NCBI GenBank assembly: GCA_009782955.1
Contig: WRIB01000010.1
Span: forward strand, 1 to 50,325
Length of the DNA: 50,325 bases
From: Treponema sp.
GTDB lineage: Bacteria; Spirochaetota; Spirochaetia; Treponematales; Breznakiellaceae
Direction: 5' to 3'
Both the position numbers and the translations under genes were made by a program. A model generated the notes under the pieces. That model saw only the letters and a program-made list of their open reading frames with translations. It did not search any database and had not been told where the DNA came from. Below are positions 23,984 to 32,932 of the stretch, one piece after another. Position 1 is the stretch's first letter, and the number at the start of each line of letters is the position of its first letter.

Positions 23984-25271
23984 AAATCGCCAGTTTGGCG
24001 TTGAGTTCTATCCGCCACAGGACATTACTTTCACGATCTGCGTTTCCCAAAGAAGGCATAAACACACCGCCCAAAAGATTAAGCTGCAAATCCGAAACCG
24101 GAAACCATGTAACGCTGCCGGAAATTTCATTGCCTAAAAAATGCCCTTCCTTTCCAATGGGATATGTCCTGTAGGTTCCCAAATCGCTTAAAATAAAATA
24201 CGAATCCGCCAGATTGAATAGCAAACTTTCAATTGGCCGTATTGTATATTCCAGGTGGATCATGGAAAGCCCGGAAAGTTTTGCCCTTAATACATCCCCC
24301 TGGTATTGGGTAGTAATGGGAATAAATGCGGCAATCGAACTGTCCTCCTTTTCCGGGGTCCCGCTGGAAAAGCGCCCGGTCAGTGTCAGGCGGTCCTGTA
24401 CTTTTGTCGGCAAAAGCCACGATATTCCTGCTTCACCGGCAAAAGAAAACAGGGTTTTGGTTTCGTCATCAACTTTGTGTTCAGCTAATCCCATACAGCC
24501 GCCCAGCTCTAAAATAAAACGGTTTACCGGGAAAATGAATTTTGCTCCCAGATACTGACTGTGGTACGTTTCGTCGTTGCCGGAAAGATCAAACTGGCCA
24601 ATTAGGAAACCCTTTAGCCTGAATTTTTCGCTAAGGCCGGGCTTTTCCCAATCAAGGGCGGCAATTACACGGCGCGGTGCAAAATAGGTATCGGCAAATT
24701 TATTATAGTCCAATGGCAAGTTGAATGAAGTAAAATCCTCTTCGGTCATGGTAATACGTGTGTGATTTTTGTAGAGAAACCCTGTATACCACGCTCCTAT
24801 TCCAAGATTTCCAAAACCACCAAGCCCCATGATAACTTGTGCGCCGTCAAATAGGCCATCGACAATAAAGCCAAGCGGGTCTGTATAGTACATACGTCCT
24901 GCGTGCAATTCTGATCCTTCACCAAAACGGTAGCTTAATTCTGTCCGCAGGAGTTCCGGAATAAAGATCGTATCCACACTCTGATGTTCCACGGTAAGGC
25001 CGGCGGAAAGGTACAGGTTTCCCTTGGGGGCGCTGAGCGGACCGAACGGTATGGAAACCCAGGGAATCAGTGTCCCTGTATAAGTAAAACCATCCATCAC
25101 ATCGTCAAGGTTCCCTGTTGTATCTGCTATGCCAGCGGTTTGATCCGTTAAAAGACCCCAGTCGTAGGCGGAAAGTGTTATTCCCGGTATTAATAAAACC
25201 AACAGGAGAAAAAACAACGATTTGTAACAACTGCTTCCTTTTGTGAGATTATTTGAAAAAAAGTTTTTCAT
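23979..25271 (-). CDS. outer-membrane beta-barrel protein
   Basis: 430 residues with a signal sequence (SLFFLLLVLLIPGITLSA). The mature part is rich in alternating polar/aromatic strands (GNLYLSAGLTVEHQ, TELSYRFGEGSELHAGRMYY, LGIGAWYTGFLYKN, QLNLLGGVFMPSL) and ends in a terminal Phe (LNAKLAIF), the usual barrel-assembly signal. No specific porin family is recognisable. It overlaps the upstream gene by four bases and shares an operon with FecR-like and lipoprotein genes. Confidence 0.7.
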   Translation of the reverse strand: MKNFFSNNLTKGSSCYKSLFFLLLVLLIPGITLSAYDWGLLTDQTAGIADTTGNLDDVMDGFTYTGTLIPWVSIPFGPLSAPKGNLYLSAGLTVEHQSVDTIFIPELLRTELSYRFGEGSELHAGRMYYTDPLGFIVDGLFDGAQVIMGLGGFGNLGIGAWYTGFLYKNHTRITMTEEDFTSFNLPLDYNKFADTYFAPRRVIAALDWEKPGLSEKFRLKGFLIGQFDLSGNDETYHSQYLGAKFIFPVNRFILELGGCMGLAEHKVDDETKTLFSFAGEAGISWLLPTKVQDRLTLTGRFSSGTPEKEDSSIAAFIPITTQYQGDVLRAKLSGLSMIHLEYTIRPIESLLFNLADSYFILSDLGTYRTYPIGKEGHFLGNEISGSVTWFPVSDLQLNLLGGVFMPSLGNADRESNVLWRIELNAKLAIF

Positions 25272-25738
25272 TGCAACGCCCCCTCTGCTGCATTCTCACG
25301 CATGGCAAGAAGGCGGCCGGTCATTAACAATAAATCCCGCCCGGATACACTCATGAGCGGATCAGTGGTACCTCGAATTACTTTTTTAAATACCAGTTCA
25401 CGGTATGCATGATGCGGACTTTTTGTCATGCTGTAAAATATACCGCCCTGTAGATTAAACGAACGCATCAGAAGAAGTGCAACGCCCTGAAGCTGTGCAG
25501 TACCGATTGATTCGGCTTTTTTCGGCAGCCATTTGTTCCCGGCGGCTAAATTAAATGCCTCCTGCTCATTCCTGAAAATGCCAGCCTCCGAAGCCTCCAG
25601 TACAAAAGCAGTTACTTCGAGCCAGGTCAGTTCGGTCTTGTTAAGCAGAGCTTCCACCTTGGCGGCAGTCTGGCCAAATAGCGGTGCGGACAGGATAAAT
25701 ATCAGAAAAAGAAATATTGGCAGCTTGCGAATTTTCAT
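25268..25738 (-). CDS. secreted hypothetical protein, first gene of the surface operon
   Basis: 156 residues with a signal peptide (KIRKLPIFLFLIFILSAPLFGQ). The mature part is alpha-helical (AAKVEALLNKTELTWLEVTA, VLEASEAGIFRNEQEAFNLA). A histidine-containing loop, KSPHHAYRELVFKKVIRG, is followed by SGRDLLLMTGRLL. Its stop overlaps the barrel gene start. No family recognised; likely periplasmic and functionally tied to the barrel. Confidence 0.65.
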   Translation of the reverse strand: MKIRKLPIFLFLIFILSAPLFGQTAAKVEALLNKTELTWLEVTAFVLEASEAGIFRNEQEAFNLAAGNKWLPKKAESIGTAQLQGVALLLMRSFNLQGGIFYSMTKSPHHAYRELVFKKVIRGTTDPLMSVSGRDLLLMTGRLLAMRENAAEGALQ

Positions 25739-25906
25739 TATAAAACTCCTGAAATAATAGTATCATATAATGACGGATATTTGAATAGGTAGGGAAGAAC
25801 GTCATTTTATTGCTGAGCATCTGTCATACAAACTTTCTGTATTAAACCTCTCTGTATTACATTATCCTCATGAGGAATCATGGAAAATGTGGAAAATAGA
25901 TCCTGT

Positions 25907-25946
25907 ATAGTTTACAATACAAGATATATATTGTATTGTAAACTAT
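25907..25946. promoter_or_regulatory. perfect 16-bp inverted repeat at the hicA start (operator)
   Basis: ATAGTTTACAATACAA, eight bases (GATATATA), then TTGTATTGTAAACTAT. The right arm ends on the hicA ATG. TTTACA (25911-25916) and TATTGT (25934-25939) are 17 bases apart and could be -35/-10 within the palindrome. A symmetric site over the promoter fits autorepression by the HicB helix-turn-helix domain. Confidence 0.6.
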
Positions 25947-26123
25947 GACGGCAAAGCAGGTCATGAAGTATTGAAGGCAAATGGATGGATACTTAACCGC
26001 ATCCATGGATCCCATCACATATTCATCAAGACCGATTGCCGCCCTGTGTCGGTTCCTTATCACGGAAACAAGGACATCGGAAATCTCGCCAAGCGAATAT
26101 TGAAAGAAGCTGGTATCAGTTAG
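25945..26123 (+). pseudogene. hicA: hicA mRNA-interferase toxin, frameshifted
   Basis: ATG 25945 opens MTAKQVMKY then meets TGA 25972-25974. One frame over, from the same point, runs LKANGWILNRIHGSHHIFIK, then VPYHGNKDIGNLAKRILKEA and TAG 26121-26123. Joined, this is a normal ~60-residue HicA with the catalytic His in GSHH. The shift equals loss of one T in TAT(T)TGAAG. HicA cleaves mRNA; as read, this copy cannot make the full protein, leaving the antitoxin gene 9 bases downstream intact. A sequencing error or programmed shift is possible. Confidence 0.75.
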
Positions 26124-26132
26124 GAGGTATTT

Positions 26133-26537
26133 ATGGTTTTTTTCTGTACCATCGAAAAAGAAGGGGATGAGTATATAGCCCAATTTCCCGATATGGCCAA
26201 TATCGTTACGTGCGGGTTTTCCAAAGATGAAGCCCTTGCCATGGCAAAAGAAGCTCTTGATGGTTGTCTCGAAGCAGATATATCCCAGGGCAATACAATA
26301 CCCGAGCCTTCCTTCAAAAAGGGTTATCCCATAACAGTTGCAAATCATATCGCTGTTGCCTTGCAACTCCGTGAACTCCGGGGTGAACAGAGCCAAACCG
26401 ATGTCGCTAAAAAACTAGGGCTCTCTTATCAAGCATACCAGCGGCTGGAAAACCCCCGAAAGTCCAATCCAACGATCAAAACCCTCGAACGGATTGCTCA
26501 TGTATTCGGGCGGGAACTTAGTGTTATAATTGGGTAA
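26133..26537 (+). CDS. hicB: HicB-type antitoxin with helix-turn-helix
   Basis: 134 residues with AGGAGG before the ATG. The N-terminal partial RNase-H-like fold (FFCTIEKEGDEYIAQFPDMA, then GFSKDEALAMAKEALDGCLE) is typical of HicB. The C-terminal part (QLRELRGEQSQTDVAKKLGL, SYQAYQRLENP) is an XRE-type DNA-binding helix-turn-helix. HicB binds and silences HicA and represses its own promoter; the palindrome at 25907-25946 is the likely site. The partner toxin gene is broken. Confidence 0.88.
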   Translation: MVFFCTIEKEGDEYIAQFPDMANIVTCGFSKDEALAMAKEALDGCLEADISQGNTIPEPSFKKGYPITVANHIAVALQLRELRGEQSQTDVAKKLGLSYQAYQRLENPRKSNPTIKTLERIAHVFGRELSVIIG

Positions 26538-26660
26538 TTGGATTCTCCACGAATTTCGCCAGGGCGCTTGCCTTACCCTTTTCCGGTTTTAATGCAGATA
26601 TTGTGTATAACAGATGCTCTGGCTAGTGTAACATTTCCATTCCTGATAGTATTTACCAGA

Positions 26661-27953
26661 ATGGGATTAAAAAAATATACAGCTCTGTTTTTTATCCTTA
26701 GTGCAGGTTTTGTATCTGCACAAGAAATTACTGTCCGCGTCTTTACTTTGGAAGAAGTGTGTTCGTTGGCAGAACAGAACAGCATTGCCCTGCAAAAACA
26801 GGCCGTCGACCTGGAAATGGACAGGATTGCGGCAAAAAACCTGTGGGCGCAGATCTTTCCGTCAATCAGTGTTAGTGGAGGCGCAAGGTATAATATTCCC
26901 ATTAATGATAATGCTCAAAAAACCGATCCGGTATATACCGCTTCCGTTGGTCTTTCTTTAAGGCTTAGCGCAGGCCTTCCGTTTACCATGGCCAATATTT
27001 CCCTGGCCTACAAAAACAGCCTGCTTAATTATGAACAAGCAAGGCGTATTTTAATAAATCAAACATCAAAAACTTTCTATTCTCTGATAGCTCAGATGGA
27101 AAGGCTCACCTTTCTGGAAGGTGCCAGGCGTCTTGCATTGGAACAATTGGAAAGGGATCGTATAGCACGGCAAAGCGGCTATGTAGGGGAACTGGATTAT
27201 CTTTCCGCCCAGGTAAGCGCCGAACGGGCAAAACTTGCCTATAACAGGGCGTTAACCGATTACCAAAACGCCCTGGGAAAATTCCTTGTTGCTCTGGGAC
27301 TGGATGTACGTGAAGCTGTAAGGCTTGAAGGCAAACCGGAGATAACCAAAATTTCCCTTGATTCGGATGCGCTTATTGCAGAATGTCTTGCTCAGCGGCC
27401 CGATCTGATTGCTCAGCATAACGAGATTAAACGTCTGAAAAATGCCCGTACTGACAGTTTTCTTTCTACCAAAGGACCTTCGGTAAATCTTTCTGCAGAT
27501 TGGAGAGCATCGTTAAAGGGCGGTTTTGACGATTTAATCAGCGCAGGCATTTCTGTTAGCATCCCCATCGATCCATGGGTTCCCAGAACCAAGGGGGATC
27601 AAGCCGTAAAAAGTTCCAATGCAAATTATCAAAAAGCTGTGCTGGAACTCAAGGACATGGAAAACAACGCACGGCAGGAAATTCGATCCTATACGGACAG
27701 CATAAACAATACATGGACAGAGGTGGAAATAGCGCGTCTTCAGGCAAGTTATGCCCGAAGGGCTTATGAACTTGCCGAACAATCCTACAGAAGGGGAACA
27801 ATGAACTTTCTTGATTATGAAACAGCGCGAAACAGGTTAAGCGATGCACAACAGCAACTGCTCCAGAGTGAATTGAATTACAAGATTCTCGTGCTTGATC
27901 TTGCTTCAGTTTTGAATATAGAAGAAGATGAATTGAAAAAATATTCAAGATAA
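26661..27953 (+). CDS. TolC-family outer-membrane efflux protein
   Basis: 430 residues from ATG 26661, where a signal peptide begins (GLKKYTALFFILSAGFVSAQ); the frame is open upstream but that part is not protein-like. Two repeated long coiled-coil sections (VCSLAEQNSIALQKQAVDLE..., YARRAYELAEQSYRRGTMNF...LDYETARNRL) match outer-membrane efflux proteins. It forms the trimeric outer-membrane channel of the pump coded by the next two genes. No strong ribosome binding site. Confidence 0.9.
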   Translation: MGLKKYTALFFILSAGFVSAQEITVRVFTLEEVCSLAEQNSIALQKQAVDLEMDRIAAKNLWAQIFPSISVSGGARYNIPINDNAQKTDPVYTASVGLSLRLSAGLPFTMANISLAYKNSLLNYEQARRILINQTSKTFYSLIAQMERLTFLEGARRLALEQLERDRIARQSGYVGELDYLSAQVSAERAKLAYNRALTDYQNALGKFLVALGLDVREAVRLEGKPEITKISLDSDALIAECLAQRPDLIAQHNEIKRLKNARTDSFLSTKGPSVNLSADWRASLKGGFDDLISAGISVSIPIDPWVPRTKGDQAVKSSNANYQKAVLELKDMENNARQEIRSYTDSINNTWTEVEIARLQASYARRAYELAEQSYRRGTMNFLDYETARNRLSDAQQQLLQSELNYKILVLDLASVLNIEEDELKKYSR

Positions 27954-27956
27954 GGA

Positions 27957-28994
27957 ATGAACATAAGAATGAAAAATAAAAAAGGAAAAGTAACAGTTGT
28001 AGTGGTTTTTCTTATTATCGTTGTCCTCGTCCTTATTATAATTAATATTGTACGCAAGTTTATTCCTTCTGTTTCGCAGCAATCTGTTTCCCAAAGCGCA
28101 GCAGTTTCGCAGCCAGGCGGCGGTTCAGGTCAGGCCGGAGCCGGCGGCCGGGGATCAGGCGGTAATCAAGGTTCCGGCGGCGGCCAGCGGGCCGGTACGG
28201 CGGTTCGTATTACTCCGGTTGTTTTGGGTACAGTTGAAAATTCTGTTATTCTGAACGGAGATGTTTTGTCTTCTTCCCAGGTTTCAATTTATCCTCTTAT
28301 GCCGGGAAAAATAACCGAACTGCGTGTGCGTGAAGGAGACCGTGTTAGCCGGGGACAGGTAATCGCCATGCTGGATCCTTCGCGTCCCGGAGATTCTTTT
28401 TTTCTTAATCCTGTAACATCTACAGTTTCCGGGGTTGTGGTATCCATTCCGGTAAATGCCGGAGATACGCTGCAGACCAATTCGGTAATATGTGTAGTCG
28501 GAAACCTTGCCGACTTGCGGGTGGAAACGTATGTTCCGGAGCGTTATTCGGTAACCGTACACAAAGGGCTTCCCGCCCAAGTCAGCTTTGAAGCAATGCC
28601 CGGTGAGTTTTTTCCAGCCGAGGTAGATGAACTATCTCCCGTGCTGGATCCGGCCAGCCGTACCTTACGCATCTCTCTCCGTCTTTTGCCGGGCAGCGGG
28701 GGCCGCGTGGATTCCCGTATCCTGGCGGGGATGTTTGCTACCATCAGCCTTGTAACAAGTTCCAGGGAGGATGTACCGGTAATTCCCAGATCAGCCTTAA
28801 TCCATACATACGGCAGTTGGATTGTTTTTGTCGTCCCGGAAGATTCAACTGCTGCCGTTCGCCGGGAAGTAACTCTTGGGCTTGAAAGCGAAACAATGGT
28901 TGAAATTCTATCAGGGCTTGAGACCGGAGAACAGGTGGTAAGCGAGGGCCAGAATTTCCTGGCAGACGGCGACGCAGTACGGATAGTGGAGTAG
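27957..28994 (+). CDS. RND efflux periplasmic adaptor (HlyD/AcrA family)
   Basis: 345 residues. A single N-terminal membrane anchor (VTVVVVFLIIVVLVLIIINI) is followed by an unusual Gly/Ser/Gln-rich linker (QPGGGSGQAGAGGRGSGG...). Then come the barrel-sandwich halves (MPGKITELRVREGDRVSRGQ, TVSGVVVSIPVNAGDTLQ) and a beta-barrel domain (LSPVLDPASRTLRISLRL). The long coiled-coil hairpin of AcrA is short or missing. An alternative start is ATG 27969. It bridges TolC and the pump. Confidence 0.9.
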   Translation: MNIRMKNKKGKVTVVVVFLIIVVLVLIIINIVRKFIPSVSQQSVSQSAAVSQPGGGSGQAGAGGRGSGGNQGSGGGQRAGTAVRITPVVLGTVENSVILNGDVLSSSQVSIYPLMPGKITELRVREGDRVSRGQVIAMLDPSRPGDSFFLNPVTSTVSGVVVSIPVNAGDTLQTNSVICVVGNLADLRVETYVPERYSVTVHKGLPAQVSFEAMPGEFFPAEVDELSPVLDPASRTLRISLRLLPGSGGRVDSRILAGMFATISLVTSSREDVPVIPRSALIHTYGSWIVFVVPEDSTAAVRREVTLGLESETMVEILSGLETGEQVVSEGQNFLADGDAVRIVE

Positions 28995-28997
28995 TAA

Positions 28998-31900
28998 GTG
29001 GCAATAGAAGAATACTCGGTTAAGCGGCCGGTAACGATTATTATGATCTATGCACTGGTACTGGGTATAGCAGGTACCCTTGTTCCCAGAATATCAATGG
29101 ATCTTTACCCTTCGGTTGCTGAACCCATGTTTTCTATAGTAACTTCCTTTCCCGGAGCAGGGCCGGAGGATGTAGAAAGAAATATAACAGAACCGCTGGA
29201 AAAAGTTTTGGCTTCTTCCAAAAATCTGACCCGGATAACCAGTAATTCCAATTTTGAAAACAGCAATATCAGGCTGGAATTTGCCTATGGAACAGATATG
29301 GACAAGGCCGTTTCAGACGCCCAAATTCTGGTAAACAGGTATTCCAACAGACTTCCCGAAGAAGCGGGGAATCCTACTGCCCGGCGTTTTGATGTATCTG
29401 CCATTCCTATCCTGAGACTTGTGGTCCGGGGCAGTTATCCTCCCGATCAGCTCCGTTATTTTGCAGAGGACGAAATACAACCGGATATAGAACGTATCGA
29501 AGGAGTGGCCGCAGCGGATGTAACCGGAGGATCGCCCCAAATTGTTAAGGTGGAAGTTGCCTTGAATCGTTTGGCCGCTTTCGACCTGGGTCTAAGCGAT
29601 GTTACTTCTGCGTTTCGCGGACAAAATGTTCTGACTTCCGGGGGCAGTATTACCCGCGGCGGAATCAGGGAATACCAACTGATGACCAACCAGGAACTGA
29701 GCGATATTTCCCAGATCAGGCGTATCCCCGTTAAAACAATTACTTCGTCAGACACTTCAGGAAGCCGTACCCGGGTAATTCGACTTGATGAAATTGCTGA
29801 TGTTTCTCTTGGCTTAAATGAAAACGCCAACAGGGTATATGTTAACGGTCAGACCGGAGTGTATATCCAGGTGTCTTGTGAGAGCGATGCAAATCAGGTA
29901 TTGGTTGCCAACCGGGTAAAAGATTCACTGGACGAGATTAATACACACCTTCCCGAAGGAATTACTCTTGCGGTTCTTACGGACAATACCACGATGATCA
30001 CCGCAACTCTGAATCAGGTTTATTCCAATGTTATTCAGGGAGGAATTCTTGCCATGGCAGTCCTCTTCCTGTTTCTGCGGAGTATCAAAGGTACCTTGAT
30101 CATCGGGTTATCCATTCCCATATCCATACTGCTTACCCTGATGGGCATGGCGCTTTTTGGTTTTACCGTGAATCTCCTTACCATGACCGGTCTCATTATG
30201 GGCATGGGGATGACTGTGGATGCATCCATTGTTATTCTGGATAACATCCACAATTATCGCGAACGGGGAGCCAAACCTTCGATTGCTGCGATCCTGGGAA
30301 CCAAAGAAATGATACGCGCCATTACCGCTTCCACCATTACCACGATGTGTGTTTTTGTTCCCCTTATCATCTATAGAAACGACCTTGAACAAATGGGTCA
30401 GATGTTCAGCGATTTAATTTTTACTGTGGTGATTTCCCTGATCTGTTCTCTGGTAGTTGCCATAACGTTGGTACCCGTTCTCTGCGGTCCGGTGCTGAAG
30501 CTGGATACCAGAAAGCAAAAACCTCTGAAGAACAGACTGCTGATACGAATTGACGACGGGATGGAAAGATTTTTCCGTTCCCTGGACAATGGTTACAAAA
30601 AAGCCCTGGATTACTGTCTGGATCACCGCTTTTTTATTTTTGTATTGATTGTGTTGATTCTGGTTTTTTCTCTTTTGCAAGTATCCGGTATTGGATTGAA
30701 TATGGGTTTTCGGATGAGAACCGATGATAATGTAAACATCAACGTAACCCTTCCGCGGGGTTCCACGATAGACTATACCGAAAAAATACTCCATGATTTG
30801 GAAAAATTGATTATGGAGAAGGTGGAAGGATACACCAATATTGTCCTTACTGCCCGGCGCAGCGGGGGAGGAGGTTTTGGCGGAGGCTCACAAGGTTCTA
30901 TTCAGATTACCCTTCCGCCTCCGGTAGATCAGATCGATACCCCCGATACCATACAGAAAAAACTCCTTCCCTATACTTCTTCCATTCCCGGAGCAAATTT
31001 TGCTTTCAGAGCCGGCCGCGGTATGAGCGCTACACAGGCAGTTGAAATTGCCGTCAGTTCCCGTAGTTACGATTTAATTATGGATACGGCAAATGATATT
31101 TTGGGAATTATTACCCGCTACCTGCCGGAAGTAGAAAACCCGGCAGTAAACCTGGACGAAGGAGCGCCGCAGTTGAATATCCGTATTGACCGGGATCGGG
31201 CTGCTGCCCTTGGGGTTTCGGTTTCTAATGTAGCCCAGCAAATTAAAACCGCCATGAACGGAACAGATGTCGCCACCATGACCATTGGAGACAGGCTTAT
31301 CGATATTAATGTAATGCTCCGGGAACAGGACAGAGAAGGACTGCCAAACCTTGATGCAATTTTTGTGATGAGCAGAAACGGCACCCGTATTCCTCTTTCC
31401 AATCTGGCAGCGATTACCGAAGGGAGGGCTCCTTCGTCGATACGGCGGGAAAACCGGGAACGGGTTGTACGGATCACGGGGGATCTGGCTCCCGGTATTG
31501 CCGTTACGGAGTTTCAGAAAATCCTGGAAAGTACGATAAACGAAAACCTTATCAGCCGTGAAGGAGTAACGGTACGTTATTTGGGTGAGGCTGCGGAAGT
31601 TCAGTCATTTCTCGGCCGTTACGGAATGATCATCGCCCTGGCGGTGTTTTTGGTCTTTGGGGTTATGGCAAGCCAATTTGAATCCTTTGTGGATCCGATA
31701 ATCATTTTCTTTTCCATTCCGCTGCTTTTTATAGGGGTAATATGGATCTACAAAATCGGCAATCAGCCCATGTCTCTTTTTTCCGTAGTAGGAGTTATTG
31801 CCCTTGTAGGGGTTGTGGTAAATAACGGCATTGTACTGGTGGATTATACCAACACCCTCCGTGCCCGCGGAATGCAGGTGCGGGAAGCCTGCGTGGAAGC

Positions 31901-32153
31901 GGGAAGAAGCCGCCTGCGGCCCATTCTTATGACAACGCTTACTACAATACTCGGCATGGCTCCGATAGCTTTTTTCCCCGGCCGGGGTGCCGATACAATC
32001 CAGCCCATCGGCAAAACATTTGTCGGCGGACTTTCGATTTCTTTTCTTATGACACTGTTCCTTACCCCGGTATTATATTCGTTCTTTAACTGGACCTTCC
32101 CGCAATGGATAGGGAACATTAAACGGGCAATAAAGCGGCCCAAGCCGGCATGA
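28998..32153 (+). CDS. RND efflux pump inner-membrane transporter (AcrB family)
   Basis: 1051 residues from GTG 28998 with GGAG 10 bases before it. Typical landmarks: the N-terminal EYSVKRPVTIIMIYALVLGI, AGPEDVERNITEPLEK, porter domains, GLIMGMGMTVDASIVILDN (membrane helix 4, the acidic proton-relay segment), GVIALVGVVVNNGIVLVDY and RLRPILMTTLTTILGMAPIA. It has a Gly-rich patch (RRSGGGGFGGGSQG) in the second periplasmic loop. Proton-driven export of drugs, dyes or other compounds; substrate not readable. No regulator lies beside this operon except HicB. Confidence 0.93.
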   Translation: MAIEEYSVKRPVTIIMIYALVLGIAGTLVPRISMDLYPSVAEPMFSIVTSFPGAGPEDVERNITEPLEKVLASSKNLTRITSNSNFENSNIRLEFAYGTDMDKAVSDAQILVNRYSNRLPEEAGNPTARRFDVSAIPILRLVVRGSYPPDQLRYFAEDEIQPDIERIEGVAAADVTGGSPQIVKVEVALNRLAAFDLGLSDVTSAFRGQNVLTSGGSITRGGIREYQLMTNQELSDISQIRRIPVKTITSSDTSGSRTRVIRLDEIADVSLGLNENANRVYVNGQTGVYIQVSCESDANQVLVANRVKDSLDEINTHLPEGITLAVLTDNTTMITATLNQVYSNVIQGGILAMAVLFLFLRSIKGTLIIGLSIPISILLTLMGMALFGFTVNLLTMTGLIMGMGMTVDASIVILDNIHNYRERGAKPSIAAILGTKEMIRAITASTITTMCVFVPLIIYRNDLEQMGQMFSDLIFTVVISLICSLVVAITLVPVLCGPVLKLDTRKQKPLKNRLLIRIDDGMERFFRSLDNGYKKALDYCLDHRFFIFVLIVLILVFSLLQVSGIGLNMGFRMRTDDNVNINVTLPRGSTIDYTEKILHDLEKLIMEKVEGYTNIVLTARRSGGGGFGGGSQGSIQITLPPPVDQIDTPDTIQKKLLPYTSSIPGANFAFRAGRGMSATQAVEIAVSSRSYDLIMDTANDILGIITRYLPEVENPAVNLDEGAPQLNIRIDRDRAAALGVSVSNVAQQIKTAMNGTDVATMTIGDRLIDINVMLREQDREGLPNLDAIFVMSRNGTRIPLSNLAAITEGRAPSSIRRENRERVVRITGDLAPGIAVTEFQKILESTINENLISREGVTVRYLGEAAEVQSFLGRYGMIIALAVFLVFGVMASQFESFVDPIIIFFSIPLLFIGVIWIYKIGNQPMSLFSVVGVIALVGVVVNNGIVLVDYTNTLRARGMQVREACVEAGRSRLRPILMTTLTTILGMAPIAFFPGRGADTIQPIGKTFVGGLSISFLMTLFLTPVLYSFFNWTFPQWIGNIKRAIKRPKPA

Positions 32154-32163
32154 CATTTGAGCG

Positions 32164-32201
32164 TGTTCCAAAACTTCAGTTTTTGGAACAGCTACCTTAG
32201 A
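32164..32201 (-). repeat. ACTGAAG-loop hairpin repeat, copy 1
   Basis: Read on the - strand: TCTAAGGTAGCTGTTCCAAA followed by AACTGAAGTTTTGGAACA. It differs at one of 38 bases from the copy at 47468. Stem TGTTCCAAAA/TTTTGGAACA. It begins 11 bases after the AcrB stop, so may also end that transcript. Confidence 0.75.
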
Positions 32202-32284
32202 TTTGTCATAAAATGGCGTTTTAAATTGATTTTTTAGCTTCATTAGTTTACCTTTAGCAGAGTACCATGATCCAGGAGGTTTTT

Positions 32285-32698
32285 ATGGGAACTGTTTATG
32301 CAGATATTATATTAAAAAATTCAGTAGATATCAGCAGCGTCAAACGCGGATATATGACAGAGAAAGAAATCCGGACAGTATCGGTAACTGCCCTGGTGGA
32401 TACCGGAGCGGGAACATTGATAATAAATGAATCCATTCGTGAAAAACTTGGGTTGGAAATAATTGGACTGCGGGGAGTTACCGTTGCCGGCGGCACCAGG
32501 AAAACCTGTCAGGTTACCGAGCCGGTTCACATCCAATGGAAAAACCGTGATACCGCCTGCCGTGCGATTGTTTTACCCGGCGAAGGTGAAGTTCTCCTTG
32601 GCGCCATACCGCTGGAAGATATGGACCTTATTGTGAATCCGGTTAAACAGGAATTAGCCGGCGCCCATGGCGATGAAATAGTTTGTTACGTTAAGTAG
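32285..32698 (+). CDS. retropepsin-like aspartic protease
   Basis: 137 residues from ATG 32285; AGGAGG at 32273-32278 fixes this start over an earlier frame-open ATG. VTALVDTGAGTLIINESI holds the catalytic Asp39-Thr-Gly-Ala, and LLGAIPLEDMDLIVNP is the matching downstream hydrophobic-Gly motif of single-domain (dimer-forming) clan AA proteases. No signal peptide, so cytoplasmic. Often such genes are near toxin-antitoxin loci; here a toxin pair lies 400 bases downstream beyond a tRNA. Substrate unknown. Confidence 0.8.
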   Translation: MGTVYADIILKNSVDISSVKRGYMTEKEIRTVSVTALVDTGAGTLIINESIREKLGLEIIGLRGVTVAGGTRKTCQVTEPVHIQWKNRDTACRAIVLPGEGEVLLGAIPLEDMDLIVNPVKQELAGAHGDEIVCYVK

Positions 32699-32704
32699 AG
32701 TTTA

Positions 32705-32724
32705 TTTCGGGGAGGGGGGATTTG
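32705..32724 (+). repeat. 20-bp duplicate of the tRNA-Pro 3' end (att-like)
   Basis: TTTCGGGGAGGGGGGATTTG is the same as 32931-32950, which is the 3' end of the tRNA gene (acceptor and half of the T arm). The 206 bases between the copies are GC-rich and appear non-coding. Such duplications mark integration at tRNA genes. Confidence 0.6.
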
Positions 32725-32725
32725 G

Positions 32726-32930
32726 CCTTTGGTCGCAGACGTACGTCCCTTCGGGCCGTTTGCCGATAGGAAGGATTTACTGCACCGCCATTCGGCGGTG
32801 CGGCGTCATCCTGTCTGCTCCCTCCGGCCCGTCTCCGCCCCCTGTCGCCGCCATCCTTGGCGGTTTTTCCTCCCTTTGGTCGGCGGGGGCTCCGTTTCAA
32901 ATCCCCAATTTTTTTTGCTGTGTAATGTTT
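32726..32930. other. GC-rich non-coding stretch between tRNA-end repeats
   Basis: Much richer in G+C than its flanks, with repeated short strings (CCCTTCGG, CCCTCCGG, CCCTTTGG) and GCCGCCATCC..GGCGG. CCTCCCTTTGGTCGGCG (32869-32885) matches the insert in the response regulator gene. TTCAAATCCCC at 32896-32906 is an inverted piece of the tRNA T arm. I see no real gene; open frames here read across the tRNA on the wrong strand. Confidence 0.5.
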
Positions 32931-32932
32931 TT

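Noticed and set aside
26538-26660. Extended N-terminus for the TolC-like protein
   Set aside because: The extra 41 residues are not conserved in character and precede a clear signal peptide beginning at 26661.
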